Below are positions 7,539 to 14,355 of a stretch of DNA of 20,091 bases, piece after piece. This DNA is from Oscillospiraceae bacterium (GTDB lineage: Bacteria; Bacillota; Clostridia; Oscillospirales; Ruminococcaceae). The notes below the pieces were generated by a model. The model ran no database searches. It saw only the letters and a list, made by a program, of their open reading frames with translations, and was not told the origin of the DNA. Positions within the stretch are counted from its first letter, which is position 1; each line of letters opens with the position of its first letter. Location: positions 1-20,091 of the forward strand of contig JAUNBN010000003.1 of the NCBI GenBank assembly GCA_030527085.1, given 5' to 3'. The position numbers and the translations under genes are program-made.

Positions 7539-8072
7539 CTATATCTCTTCCTCGCCGTAGTCCAGCATCTCTCTGATATAGGGGCCTACCTCTTCGGAGC
7601 TTATGTCGAGGGAGCAGGCGAACTCTTCTCTGATCATCTTCTCGGCCGTGTGCAGCGCTGCCTCGTCCGCGCCCGAGAGCCGCTTGCGGTTAGCCCTCAG
7701 CTCCTCGCGCCGCAGAAAGATGCAGCGTATCATCATGAGCAAATCCTCCTGCTCGCCGCTCGCGAGTATCTCGCGGAAGCAGAGGGCGCGCTCGTTTTTG
7801 TCGTCTATCCAGTCCATCTTCTTGCCCCGCGCGGAGCTTAAGAGGCTTTCGGTCTCGTCCTTGGACATCACAAAATGCATTTTTGAAAGCAGCGCCTTGT
7901 TGTCGCAGGGGACGTAGAAGACCGAACCGGGCGAGGCCTCGGGCCGCAGGACGTAATAGTCGCGCTCCTCGCTGCCGTGCGAGAGGCTCATCGTCTTTAT
8001 ATCTTCTATAAAACAGAGCCCGTTCGTGCCGTAAATGACCCTGTCGCCCTTGCCTATCTTCTTTGCGCACAT
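7539..8072 (-). CDS. CarD/CdnL-family transcriptional regulator
   Basis: A 177-residue protein whose first 65 or so residues match the CarD_CdnL_TRCF RNA-polymerase-interacting domain: KIGKGDRVIYGTNGLCFIEDI, then DYYVLRP and VFYVPCDN. The remaining helical part resembles the C-terminal DNA-contacting domain of CarD proteins, ending in EKMIREEFACSLDISSEEV. Members bind the polymerase beta subunit and stabilise open complexes. Start ATG at 8070-8072 is preceded by AAGGAGG at good spacing. A strong promoter (8172-8200) drives it. It is a stand-alone copy, not part of the Mfd repair factor. Confidence 0.85.
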   Translation of the reverse strand: MCAKKIGKGDRVIYGTNGLCFIEDIKTMSLSHGSEERDYYVLRPEASPGSVFYVPCDNKALLSKMHFVMSKDETESLLSSARGKKMDWIDDKNERALCFREILASGEQEDLLMMIRCIFLRREELRANRKRLSGADEAALHTAEKMIREEFACSLDISSEEVGPYIREMLDYGEEEI

Positions 8073-8171
8073 GGCCCTCGCCCTCCTTTTTCAAAAATGA
8101 AAGCGGCCGTTCTCGCCGCTTTAAGCCAAAGAACAGTCTCGGGAGCCTTTGCGCTCCCATTATTTTTATAT

Positions 8172-8200
8172 ATTATAACAAAAATATGGTCCAAAATCAA
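8172..8200 (-). promoter_or_regulatory. Predicted promoter of the CarD-family gene
   Basis: On the minus strand: TTGATT (8195-8200), 17-bp spacer, consensus TATAAT (8172-8177), within the most AT-rich part of the window. A near-palindrome GGTCAAATTCACC lies just upstream at 8202-8214. Confidence 0.65.
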
Positions 8201-8228
8201 AGGTCAAATTCACCAAAATAACAAAATC

Positions 8229-8255
8229 AAAAGCGCAAAAGAGTAGGCGCTTTTT
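8229..8255. terminator. Orphan terminator-like hairpin in the carD-polA gap
   Basis: AAAAGCGC (8229-8236) and GCGCTTTT (8247-8254) form an 8-bp stem with a 10-nt loop, ending in five T on the plus strand. No recognised plus-strand gene lies upstream of it. The rest of the 414-nt gap (8073-8486) holds the two promoters listed and otherwise nothing I can name. Confidence 0.4.
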
Positions 8256-8428
8256 CGGGCGCGCATAAAAAGAGTCCGATTTCGCCGCTTTTCAGCACAA
8301 AAGCCATTCAAACGCCGCTCTGTGCAGCATATCATAAGCGCGAGCCTCTTGTTTGCGGGGCTTTTTGTTGTGCGCCGAAAGGCCGAGCTGACGCGCTTCC
8401 GGATTTTTCATCAGCGCCGGGGCGATAT

Positions 8429-8454
8429 GAAAAGCGTACTTTTCGTGCTATACT
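8429..8454 (+). promoter_or_regulatory. Predicted extended -10 promoter of polA with palindrome
   Basis: TATACT at 8449-8454 is preceded by TGC, giving an extended -10 element; no good -35 box is visible. Immediately upstream, GAAAAG-CGTA-CTTTTC (8429-8444) forms a perfect 6-bp inverted repeat that covers the spacer region. The transcript would start about 26 nt before the polA ATG. Confidence 0.45.
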
Positions 8455-8486
8455 TAAAGTGCAAATAGAAAGAGGGGGCCTCTTTA

Positions 8487-11027
8487 ATGAAAATGCTCTG
8501 CATCGACGGCAACAGCGTCATAAACCGCGCCTTTTACGCTATAAAGCTACTGACAACTAAGGACGGCCGCTACACAAACGCCATCTACGGCTTTTTGAAC
8601 ATCCTGCTCAAACTACTGGACAGCCTGCGCCCCGAAGCCGTGGCGGTGGCCTTCGATTTGCGCGCGCCCACATTCCGCCATAAGATGTTCGAGGGCTACA
8701 AGGCCACGCGCAAGGGTATGCCCGAGGAGCTGGCAAGCCAGCTCGAGCCGCTCAAAGAAATACTGCGCGCGCTGGGCATAGCCGAGGTCTCCTGCGAGGG
8801 CTACGAGGCGGACGACCTTCTCGGAACCTTCGCCAAAGCCTGCCGCGGGAGCGGCGACGAGTGCTTTATAGCGACGGGCGACCGCGACAGCCTGCAGCTC
8901 GTGGGCGCGGGGGTAAACGTGCTGCTCACCACCACCCAGCTCGGGCGCGGGGAGACCGCGCTTATAGACGAGGCCGGGGTTTTTGAGAGATACGGCGTTA
9001 AGCCCCGCCAGCTCATAGACGTCAAGGCGCTTATGGGCGACAGCTCCGACAATATCCCCGGCGTCGCGGGCGTGGGCGAGAAGACGGCCCTCACGCTCAT
9101 ACAGAGCTTTGAGAGTCTCGACGGCGTTTACGCAAATCTTAACGATGAGCGCATAAAGACCGGCGTTCGCCAGAAGCTCGAAAGGGACAAGGACATGGCC
9201 TATCTCTCCCGCGCGCTGGCCGAAATAGACTGCGAGGCCCCGATAGAAAGAAACCCCGCCTCCTACCTGCGCGCCGAGCCGGATTTGGAGCTGGCCGCGC
9301 GGCTTCTGGGTGAGCTTGAGATGCATTCCATAGCCAGGCGTATAGGGGCTGAGGCTTCCGCCGCCCCCGCGCGCGCCGCTCAGCGGCAGGACGCTCCGCC
9401 TGCTCCCGCTCTCGAGCTGAAAGCGGCCGAGGAGGGCGACTTGCTCTCGGATGAGGATATCTGGCTGCTGCCCTCGACCTCAGGAGCCTTCGCCTCGCGC
9501 GGCAATGAGGCTCTGAGCCTTGATACCGAGGCACTGAGCCGCGTTTTGAGCAGCGGCGCGAGAAAATACGTCTGCGGCGCAAAGCGACTCTGGCGCGCTG
9601 CGCTTGAGCTCGGCTGCGAGGTAAGCAATACGGATTTCGATTTGCTGCTCGCAGCCTATCTGCTCAACCCCTCGGCCTCGGCTTACTCGCCCGAGGCGCT
9701 GGCCGCCGAATACGGCGTCTCGCCGCTCTTCAGCTGCTCCGAAGCTCCCGCGCTGGGCCTTATAAAGCCGCTTTGTGAAAAGCTGGGCGAGCTGCTCGAA
9801 AAGGAGAGCATGGGCGAGCTGCTTGAGAATATTGAGCTGCCGCTGGCGGGAGTTCTGGCGCAGATGCAGCGCGAGGGCTTTCTGGTTGACCGCGAGGGCA
9901 TAAGAAGCTTCGGAGCCGAGCTTCAGGCCGAAACCGCCGCGCAGCTCGCGGAGGTCTACCGCCTGGCGGGGCATGAGTTCAACCTCAACTCGCCCAAGCA
10001 GCTGGGCGAGGTGCTTTTTGATGAGCTCGGCCTGCCCGTGGGCAAAAAGACCAAGACCGGCTATTCTACTAATGTCGAGGTGCTCGAGGGGCTGCGCGGC
10101 GAGCACCCGATAATAGAGCACATATTGGAATACCGCTCGCACGCCAAGCTTAAATCCACCTATGTGGACGGACTGCTGGCCGCCGCCGACGAAAACGGCA
10201 GGGTTCACAGCGACTTCGTGCAGACCGAGACGCGCACCGGGCGAATAAGCTCCCGCGACCCCAATTTGCAGAATATACCCGTCCGTACCGAGCTGGGCAG
10301 CCGCTTCAGAAAGTACTTCATAGCGCCCGAGGGCCGCGTGCTGCTCGACGCGGACTACTCCCAGATAGAGCTGCGCGTCCTCGCGGGCCTGAGCGGCGAC
10401 AGGGCTATGATAGAGGCCTTCGCCGAGGGCCACGACATACACACCGAAACCGCCGCTCAGATATTCAAAGTACCGCGTGCGATGGTAAATTCCGAGCTGC
10501 GCCGCCGCGCCAAGGCCGTAAACTTCGGGATAGTTTACGGAATAGGAGCCTTCTCTCTGGCCAAGAGCGTAGGCGCGAGCATAGCGGAGGCCCGCGAGTA
10601 CATAGAGGGCTATCTCGCTACCTATTCGGGCGTCGCCGCCTTTTTGGAGCGCTCCGTAGATACCGCGAGAGAGAAGGGCTATGTCACTACGCTCTTCGGC
10701 CGCCGCCGCGCGCTGCCCGAGCTGCAAAGCTCCAATAAACAGGTTCAGTCCCTGGGCCGCCGCCTTGCGATGAATACGCCCATTCAGGGCACGGCCGCAG
10801 ACATAATAAAGCTCGCCATGGTCAGGGTGGCCGCGCGGCTCAAAAAAGAGGGGCTGGACGCAAGGCTGATACTCCAAGTGCACGACGAGCTGATAGTAGA
10901 GAGCTCCGAACTGGATGCGGGCGCGGCCGCGGCCATACTGCGCGAGGAGATGGAGGGCGCGGCGGATATCGGCGTGCCGTTGCTCGCTGAGGTAGGCGTG
11001 GGCAAGAGCTGGTATGAGGCGAAGTAG
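8487..11027 (+). CDS. polA: DNA polymerase I
   Basis: An 846-residue repair and lagging-strand polymerase. Residues 1 to about 280 form the 5'-3' exonuclease (GYEADDLLG 105-113, ATGDRDSLQLV 129-139, GDSSDNIPGVAGVGEKTALT). Residues from about 320 to 430 correspond to the proofreading domain but lack its acidic motifs, so 3'-5' exonuclease activity is probably lost, as in many Bacillota. The polymerase domain has motif A DADYSQIELR (621-630), motif B RRRAKAVNFGIVYG (672-685) and motif C QVHDE (797-801). The linker around 288-318 is Ala/Pro-rich. ATG 8487 follows AGAGGGGG. The stop codon directly abuts the rimI start. Confidence 0.97.
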   Translation: MKMLCIDGNSVINRAFYAIKLLTTKDGRYTNAIYGFLNILLKLLDSLRPEAVAVAFDLRAPTFRHKMFEGYKATRKGMPEELASQLEPLKEILRALGIAEVSCEGYEADDLLGTFAKACRGSGDECFIATGDRDSLQLVGAGVNVLLTTTQLGRGETALIDEAGVFERYGVKPRQLIDVKALMGDSSDNIPGVAGVGEKTALTLIQSFESLDGVYANLNDERIKTGVRQKLERDKDMAYLSRALAEIDCEAPIERNPASYLRAEPDLELAARLLGELEMHSIARRIGAEASAAPARAAQRQDAPPAPALELKAAEEGDLLSDEDIWLLPSTSGAFASRGNEALSLDTEALSRVLSSGARKYVCGAKRLWRAALELGCEVSNTDFDLLLAAYLLNPSASAYSPEALAAEYGVSPLFSCSEAPALGLIKPLCEKLGELLEKESMGELLENIELPLAGVLAQMQREGFLVDREGIRSFGAELQAETAAQLAEVYRLAGHEFNLNSPKQLGEVLFDELGLPVGKKTKTGYSTNVEVLEGLRGEHPIIEHILEYRSHAKLKSTYVDGLLAAADENGRVHSDFVQTETRTGRISSRDPNLQNIPVRTELGSRFRKYFIAPEGRVLLDADYSQIELRVLAGLSGDRAMIEAFAEGHDIHTETAAQIFKVPRAMVNSELRRRAKAVNFGIVYGIGAFSLAKSVGASIAEAREYIEGYLATYSGVAAFLERSVDTAREKGYVTTLFGRRRALPELQSSNKQVQSLGRRLAMNTPIQGTAADIIKLAMVRVAARLKKEGLDARLILQVHDELIVESSELDAGAAAAILREEMEGAADIGVPLLAEVGVGKSWYEAK

Positions 11028-11474
11028 ATGTTTAAGATAAGACTGGCCGGAAAAGACGACATAAAGGCGCTCGAGGCCATAGACCGCCTCTGCGCCGAGC
11101 AGCCCTGGAGCGAGAGACAGTTCTCTGAGGAGCTGAGACAGCCCCACGCGCGCCTGCTTGCAGCTGAGGCAGAGCAGGAACTTGTGGGCTTCTGCGATTT
11201 GCATATTATCGCGGACGACGCGCATATAAACGAACTCGCCGTGCTGCCCTCCCACCGCCGCCTGGGCGCGGCGCGCGCCCTAGTAAAAGAGGCGCTGACG
11301 CTGGCAAGGAACGACGGCTGCGTGCGGCTCACGCTCGAGGTGCGCTCGAAGAACGCCCCGGCCATTGCCCTCTACGAGAGCTGCGGCCTCAAGCCCTGCG
11401 GACTGCGCCGCGGCTTCTACCGCGAGCCCGACGACGACGCGCTGACTATGCTCGTTGAGCTCAAGGGAGAATAA
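11028..11474 (+). CDS. rimI: Ribosomal protein S18-alanine N-acetyltransferase-like GNAT (RimI)
   Basis: A 148-residue GNAT enzyme. INELAVLPSHRRLGAARALV contains the acetyl-CoA loop (RRLGAA 77-82), and LEVRSKNAPAIALYESCGLK followed by CGLRRGFY is the hallmark of RimI-type proteins. RimI acetylates the N-terminal Ala of ribosomal protein S18; some members have wider targets. The ATG starts on the base after the polA stop, with GAGG inside the end of polA, so translation is probably coupled. In Bacillota rimI usually lies beside tsaB/tsaD, so the pairing with polA is less common. A RimI-like GNAT with another target is possible. Confidence 0.85.
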   Translation: MFKIRLAGKDDIKALEAIDRLCAEQPWSERQFSEELRQPHARLLAAEAEQELVGFCDLHIIADDAHINELAVLPSHRRLGAARALVKEALTLARNDGCVRLTLEVRSKNAPAIALYESCGLKPCGLRRGFYREPDDDALTMLVELKGE

Positions 11475-11478
11475 TCGA

Positions 11479-11523
11479 GAGGGCGGCAAAAGACAGCGTA
11501 TTACACGCTCTTGAGACGCCCTC
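11479..11523. terminator. Two-tier hairpin between convergent rimI and glnA
   Basis: The outer stem GAGGGCG (11479-11485) pairs with CGCCCTC (11517-11523), enclosing a small stem AGCGT/ACGCT (11495-11499 with 11505-11509). It fills the 58-nt gap between two convergent genes. T-runs are poor on both sides, so terminator function is likely but not certain. Confidence 0.6.
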
Positions 11524-11532
11524 CCACTAAAC

Positions 11533-12864
11533 TCAGCACTCCGAGAAGTAGCGGTTTATCTCCCAGTCGGTGACGGCGGTGCGGTAGTCGTCCCATTCGC
11601 GCAGCTTGGCCGCGCAGTAGCGCTCCGTTATGTGCGGCCCGAGCACCTCTTTTATAAGCTCGTCGCGCCTCAATTCCTTAACGGCCTCGTAAAGCGAGGC
11701 TGGCATGCTCTCGAGACCGAGCGCCTTGCGCTCGCTCTTTGTGAGCTCGTAGATGTTCGCGTCAACCGAAGGCGGAGCCTCCAGCCCTTTCTGAATGCCG
11801 TCCAGCCCCGCCTCGAGCAGGGCCGCCAGCGCGAGGTAGGGGTTGGCGCAGGGGTCGGGGCAGCGCAGCTCTACGCGCGTCGCGCTCCCGCGCGCCGAGG
11901 GCACCCTTATGAGCGGGCTGCGGTTGCAGGCCGACCAGGCTATATAGCAGGGAGCCTCGTAACCGGGGACAAGGCGCTTGTAGGAGTTCACGAGCGGGTT
12001 TGTGAGCGCCGCTATGCCCTTTATATGCGCCATAATGCCCGCTATAAAGGAATAAGCCTCTCTCGAAAGCCCCAGAGGGCCGCTCGCGTCCTCAAAGGCG
12101 TTTTTGCCGTCCTTGATGAGCGACATATTGACGTGCATTCCCGAGCCCGCTATGCCGTAGACGGGCTTGGGCATGAAGGTGGCGTGCAGCCCGTTGGCCT
12201 GCGCGAGCGTTTTTACCGCGAGCTTGAAGGTCATTATATTGTCCGCCGAATGCAGCGCGTCGGCGTATTTAAAATCTATCTCATGCTGCCCCGCGGCGCA
12301 CTCGTGGTGCGAGGCCTCTACCTCATAACCCATCTCCTCGAGCGCCATGCAGATATCCCGCCTGACGCTCTCGCCGTGGTCTATGGGGCCCAAATCGAAA
12401 TATCCCGCGCTGTCCTGGGTGTAGACCGTGGGGTTGCCGTTTTCATCCGTATGGAAGAGGAAGAACTCGCACTCCGGCCCCGCGTTAAAGGAGTAGCCGA
12501 GCTTCGCGGCTCTGGCTATGGCCTTGCGCAGGCGGTAGCGCGGGTCGCCCTCGAAGGGCGCGCCGTCGGGGTTGTAAACATCGCAGATTAGCCTCGCAAC
12601 CGCCCCGCGCGAGGGCTGCCAGGGGAAGATTACGAAGCTGCCGAGGTCGGGGCGCAGCAGCTGGTCGGACTCCTGTATGCGGACGAAGCCCTCTATCGAG
12701 GAGCCGTCAAAGCCGCAGCCCTCCTCCAGCACCTTCGCGAGCTGCGATACGGGCACGGAGACGTTCTTAAGATGCCCCAGTATATCCGTGAACTGGAGCC
12801 TTATAAAGCGCACGTCCTCTTTTTTGCAAATCTCGATTATATCGGCCTTGCTGTATGCCGCCAT
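11533..12864 (-). CDS. glnA: Glutamine synthetase, type I-alpha
   Basis: A 443-residue ATP-dependent enzyme making glutamine from glutamate and ammonia. Visible blocks: FDGSSIEGFVRIQESD, AGPECEFFLF, SHHECAAGQHEIDF (metal-binding residues), GSGMHVNMSL, NPLVNSYKRLVPGYEAP and SARGSATRVELRCPDPCANP. The length without the extra insertion, together with Arg62 in EGFVRI, places it in the GSI-alpha group. In Bacillus the equivalent Arg mediates feedback inhibition and regulator contact, and adenylylation is not used. ATG 12864 is preceded by GGAAGGGGAAG. It has its own promoter (12912-12940) and a conserved upstream repeat (12963-12998). No GlnR/TnrA box (TGTNA-N7-TNACA) was found. Confidence 0.96.
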   Translation of the reverse strand: MAAYSKADIIEICKKEDVRFIRLQFTDILGHLKNVSVPVSQLAKVLEEGCGFDGSSIEGFVRIQESDQLLRPDLGSFVIFPWQPSRGAVARLICDVYNPDGAPFEGDPRYRLRKAIARAAKLGYSFNAGPECEFFLFHTDENGNPTVYTQDSAGYFDLGPIDHGESVRRDICMALEEMGYEVEASHHECAAGQHEIDFKYADALHSADNIMTFKLAVKTLAQANGLHATFMPKPVYGIAGSGMHVNMSLIKDGKNAFEDASGPLGLSREAYSFIAGIMAHIKGIAALTNPLVNSYKRLVPGYEAPCYIAWSACNRSPLIRVPSARGSATRVELRCPDPCANPYLALAALLEAGLDGIQKGLEAPPSVDANIYELTKSERKALGLESMPASLYEAVKELRRDELIKEVLGPHITERYCAAKLREWDDYRTAVTDWEINRYFSEC

Positions 12865-12911
12865 ATGGCTTCCCCTTCCGCTGAATGCGCCTGAGCTTTT
12901 TATGTTACTAG

Positions 12912-12940
12912 ATTATACTATGCAAAAGCGTTTTGGGCAA
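12912..12940 (-). promoter_or_regulatory. glnA: Predicted promoter of glnA
   Basis: On the minus strand: TTGCCC (12935-12940), 17-bp spacer, consensus TATAAT (12912-12917). The leader to the ATG is about 40 nt. The shared upstream element ends 23 bp before the -35 box. Confidence 0.7.
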
Positions 12941-12962
12941 TACAAAGCTCGGCGGTGGTGTG

Positions 12963-12998
12963 TCCCGCCGCGTGGATTTTTCGCTGTATCTCCCCGCC
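12963..12998 (-). repeat. Upstream element of glnA, copy of a dispersed repeat
   Basis: Read toward glnA it begins GGCGGGGAGATACAGCGAAA and ends in ACGCGGCGGGA. It matches 19861-19897, upstream of lexA, at 33 of 37 aligned positions (three substitutions, one gap), in the same orientation relative to the gene. It carries the core GAAAA-N6-GCG-GCG-GG. The left-hand GGCGGGG is one half of the palindrome core seen elsewhere in the window. Confidence 0.7.
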
Positions 12999-13012
12999 TG
13001 CTTATAAAAGCT

Positions 13013-13048
13013 GAGAGACGCGGCCACTAAGACCGCGTCTCTCTTTTT
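13013..13048. terminator. Terminator downstream of the membrane protein gene
   Basis: A perfect 11-bp stem, GAGAGACGCGG (13013-13023) with CCGCGTCTCTC (13033-13043), is followed by five T on the plus strand; on the minus strand the sequence runs into AGCTTTTAT. It lies about 85 nt past the stop of the minus-strand gene ending at 13129 and probably ends that transcript. Confidence 0.75.
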
Positions 13049-13128
13049 GAAAGCTTATAGTTTCGGAAACCCAACCGAAATCTCTTTAAATCTGCTTAAT
13101 TCCTAAAACTTAACTCAAACTCAGTTCA

Positions 13129-13992
13129 TTAGCCCGCCAGAGCGAGGATTATGAACATCTGAATGAATATCGCGCCTCCGGGCGGGTCAATGTGGGAGTC
13201 GCACTTGCCGTTGTTGTAGAGGTTGCCAAGCAGGTCGCCGAGCAGGGAGCCTACAACACCGAATACGATACCCCAGACCGGGCCGAGCATTACGCTGGCG
13301 CCCGCCGCAGGAGCAATGATGTGGTGGAATCCGGGGCTGGCCTTGCCCATCGAAGCGAAGACGAGCGAGAAGGCAGCGATACCGAACATGAGGTTCTGGA
13401 AGTTGCCGCTTATCCAATCAGCAGAGGCGCCGGCCGCCTGAAGGGCGCTGGGCAGGAAGGCGACGAGAATACCTATTCCAAGGCCGACGACGAGGTTCAG
13501 AATGAGGCCCTTGCCGGGGGTGAGGAATACGCGCTTCTCACCGGAATCATACTTGCCGAATACGCCGGTCTTGCCGAAGACGAGACGGGCGATGATGCCG
13601 GAGGTAACAACCGTCATAGCGATGGTGTCGGTCGGAAGGCCGAGCACGTTGCTGTAAAGGAAGTTGATGAGATAGCCGAGAATACCGAAGACGCCGCCGA
13701 CGATCAGGGGATCCGCCGCGCCGGTGCCCATGGTGCTGTCAAGGCTCTGGCCGTTCTCGATGAGGCCCTTGCGAGCCGCATAAGCCGTGGCCGCCGCGCC
13801 GCCGCAGAAAGCGACATGGGGGCCGAAGAAGGAGCCGAAAGCAACGCCCGCGAACGCGCTGGCGTCACCGGCGAGGGAGGCGATGGTGCCGGCGATAACG
13901 ATAAGGCCGGTCATGACGAAGCAGGGAAGTCCTCCGAGGAGGGCGCCCATTACGCCGCCGCCAAAAGCCGCAAGAAGAGCATTAATGTCCAT
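13129..13992 (-). CDS. Glycine-rich polytopic membrane protein, function unknown
   Basis: A 287-residue, very hydrophobic protein with about seven to eight membrane segments. It is rich in Gly and Ala and has repeated GxxG packing patterns (AAFGGGVMGALLGGLP, GGVFGILGYL, VVGLGIGILVAF, GIVFGVVGSLLGDLLG). Short polar loops carry FGPHVAFCGG, MGTGAADPL, GKASPGFHHIIAPAAG and SHIDPPGGA; the conserved-looking His and Asp residues suggest a transport or channel role, but I do not recognise a characterised family. ATG at 13992 follows AGAGAGG. Its codon use differs from its neighbours: of the first 14 Ile codons I counted 9 ATC, 4 ATT and 1 ATA, against 10 ATA and 4 ATC for the first 14 of polA. This suggests high expression or a different origin. 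A long structured leader precedes it. Confidence 0.8.
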   Translation of the reverse strand: MDINALLAAFGGGVMGALLGGLPCFVMTGLIVIAGTIASLAGDASAFAGVAFGSFFGPHVAFCGGAAATAYAARKGLIENGQSLDSTMGTGAADPLIVGGVFGILGYLINFLYSNVLGLPTDTIAMTVVTSGIIARLVFGKTGVFGKYDSGEKRVFLTPGKGLILNLVVGLGIGILVAFLPSALQAAGASADWISGNFQNLMFGIAAFSLVFASMGKASPGFHHIIAPAAGASVMLGPVWGIVFGVVGSLLGDLLGNLYNNGKCDSHIDPPGGAIFIQMFIILALAG

Positions 13993-14025
13993 GAATGTAC
14001 CTCTCTTTTCTTTTGAAAGAATATT

Positions 14026-14271
14026 CCTTGGTTATTCGGATGGGTTTCCACCGAATTTGAGCTTCCAAGGGCTGGGTTTCCGGACAACGCACGAATCGCG
14101 GGCTTTTATAGAAAGACTCGGAAATCAAGCATATCTAATAACTGCGCCGCGGCGCCGTGCGTTCGATAAAGAAAGCAATGTCCTGCAGAATGAGCCACCC
14201 TATTATGTAGGTTCTTCTCAGCCTTGCGCTGCAGCCTGGCGGCCATGTGCAGGTAGCGCTTTATCTACCCC
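14026..14271 (-). ncRNA. Candidate structured leader RNA or independent ncRNA
   Basis: The 362-nt gap upstream of the membrane protein gene can fold into several perfect helices when read on the minus strand. P1: GATAAAG (14259-14265) with CTTTATC (14165-14171). Inside it, CCTG (14250-14253) pairs with CAGG (14235-14238), and GCGCT (14255-14259) pairs with AGCGC (14226-14230). P3: AACGCACG (14156-14163) with CGTGCGTT (14086-14093), continued by CGCGG (14147-14151) with CCGCG (14097-14101). P4: CCTTGG (14065-14070) with CCAAGG (14026-14031), capped by ATTCGG/CCGAAT (14051-14056, 14034-14039) plus TGG/CCA. A promoter-like site at 14274-14302 would start the RNA just before P1. No U-run terminator precedes the gene, so a 5' leader is likely. 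I could not assign a known riboswitch; raiA RNA and 6S RNA are classes to test. Confidence 0.55.
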
Positions 14272-14273
14272 CA

Positions 14274-14302
14274 TTTTTACCACAAACGGCCTCTATTTGC
14301 AA
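14274..14302 (-). promoter_or_regulatory. Possible promoter for the structured RNA / membrane protein gene
   Basis: On the minus strand: TTGCAA (14297-14302), 17-bp spacer, TAAAAA (14274-14279); each box matches consensus at four of six bases. It lies about 55 bp past the glyA stop, and no clear terminator for glyA is visible before it. Confidence 0.4.
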
Positions 14303-14355
14303 TACTATTTCGGTTTTTTTGTCCAAGTAGGTGCATTTCGACAAGAAATTTTGTG

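Noticed and set aside
9480..11255. Open frame of 591 codons on the strand opposite polA
   Set aside because: It lies antisense to an unmistakable DNA polymerase I and shows no family motif. It is explained by the rarity of TTA, CTA and TCA codons in polA.
12880..12925. GlnR/TnrA operator in the glnA promoter
   Set aside because: TGTTA occurs near the -10 box, but the matching TNACA half at 7-bp spacing is absent.
13192..14016. Open frame of 274 codons opposite the membrane protein gene
   Set aside because: The product is a charged, repetitive Gly/Glu/Ala translation of the antisense strand; the minus frame has hydrophobic segments, a ribosome site and a sensible start.
14195..14215. GGGTGG in the structured leader as a T-box sequence
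   Set aside because: The rest of the T-box consensus and an antiterminator/terminator pair are missing, and the downstream gene is not an amino-acid enzyme that I can recognise.
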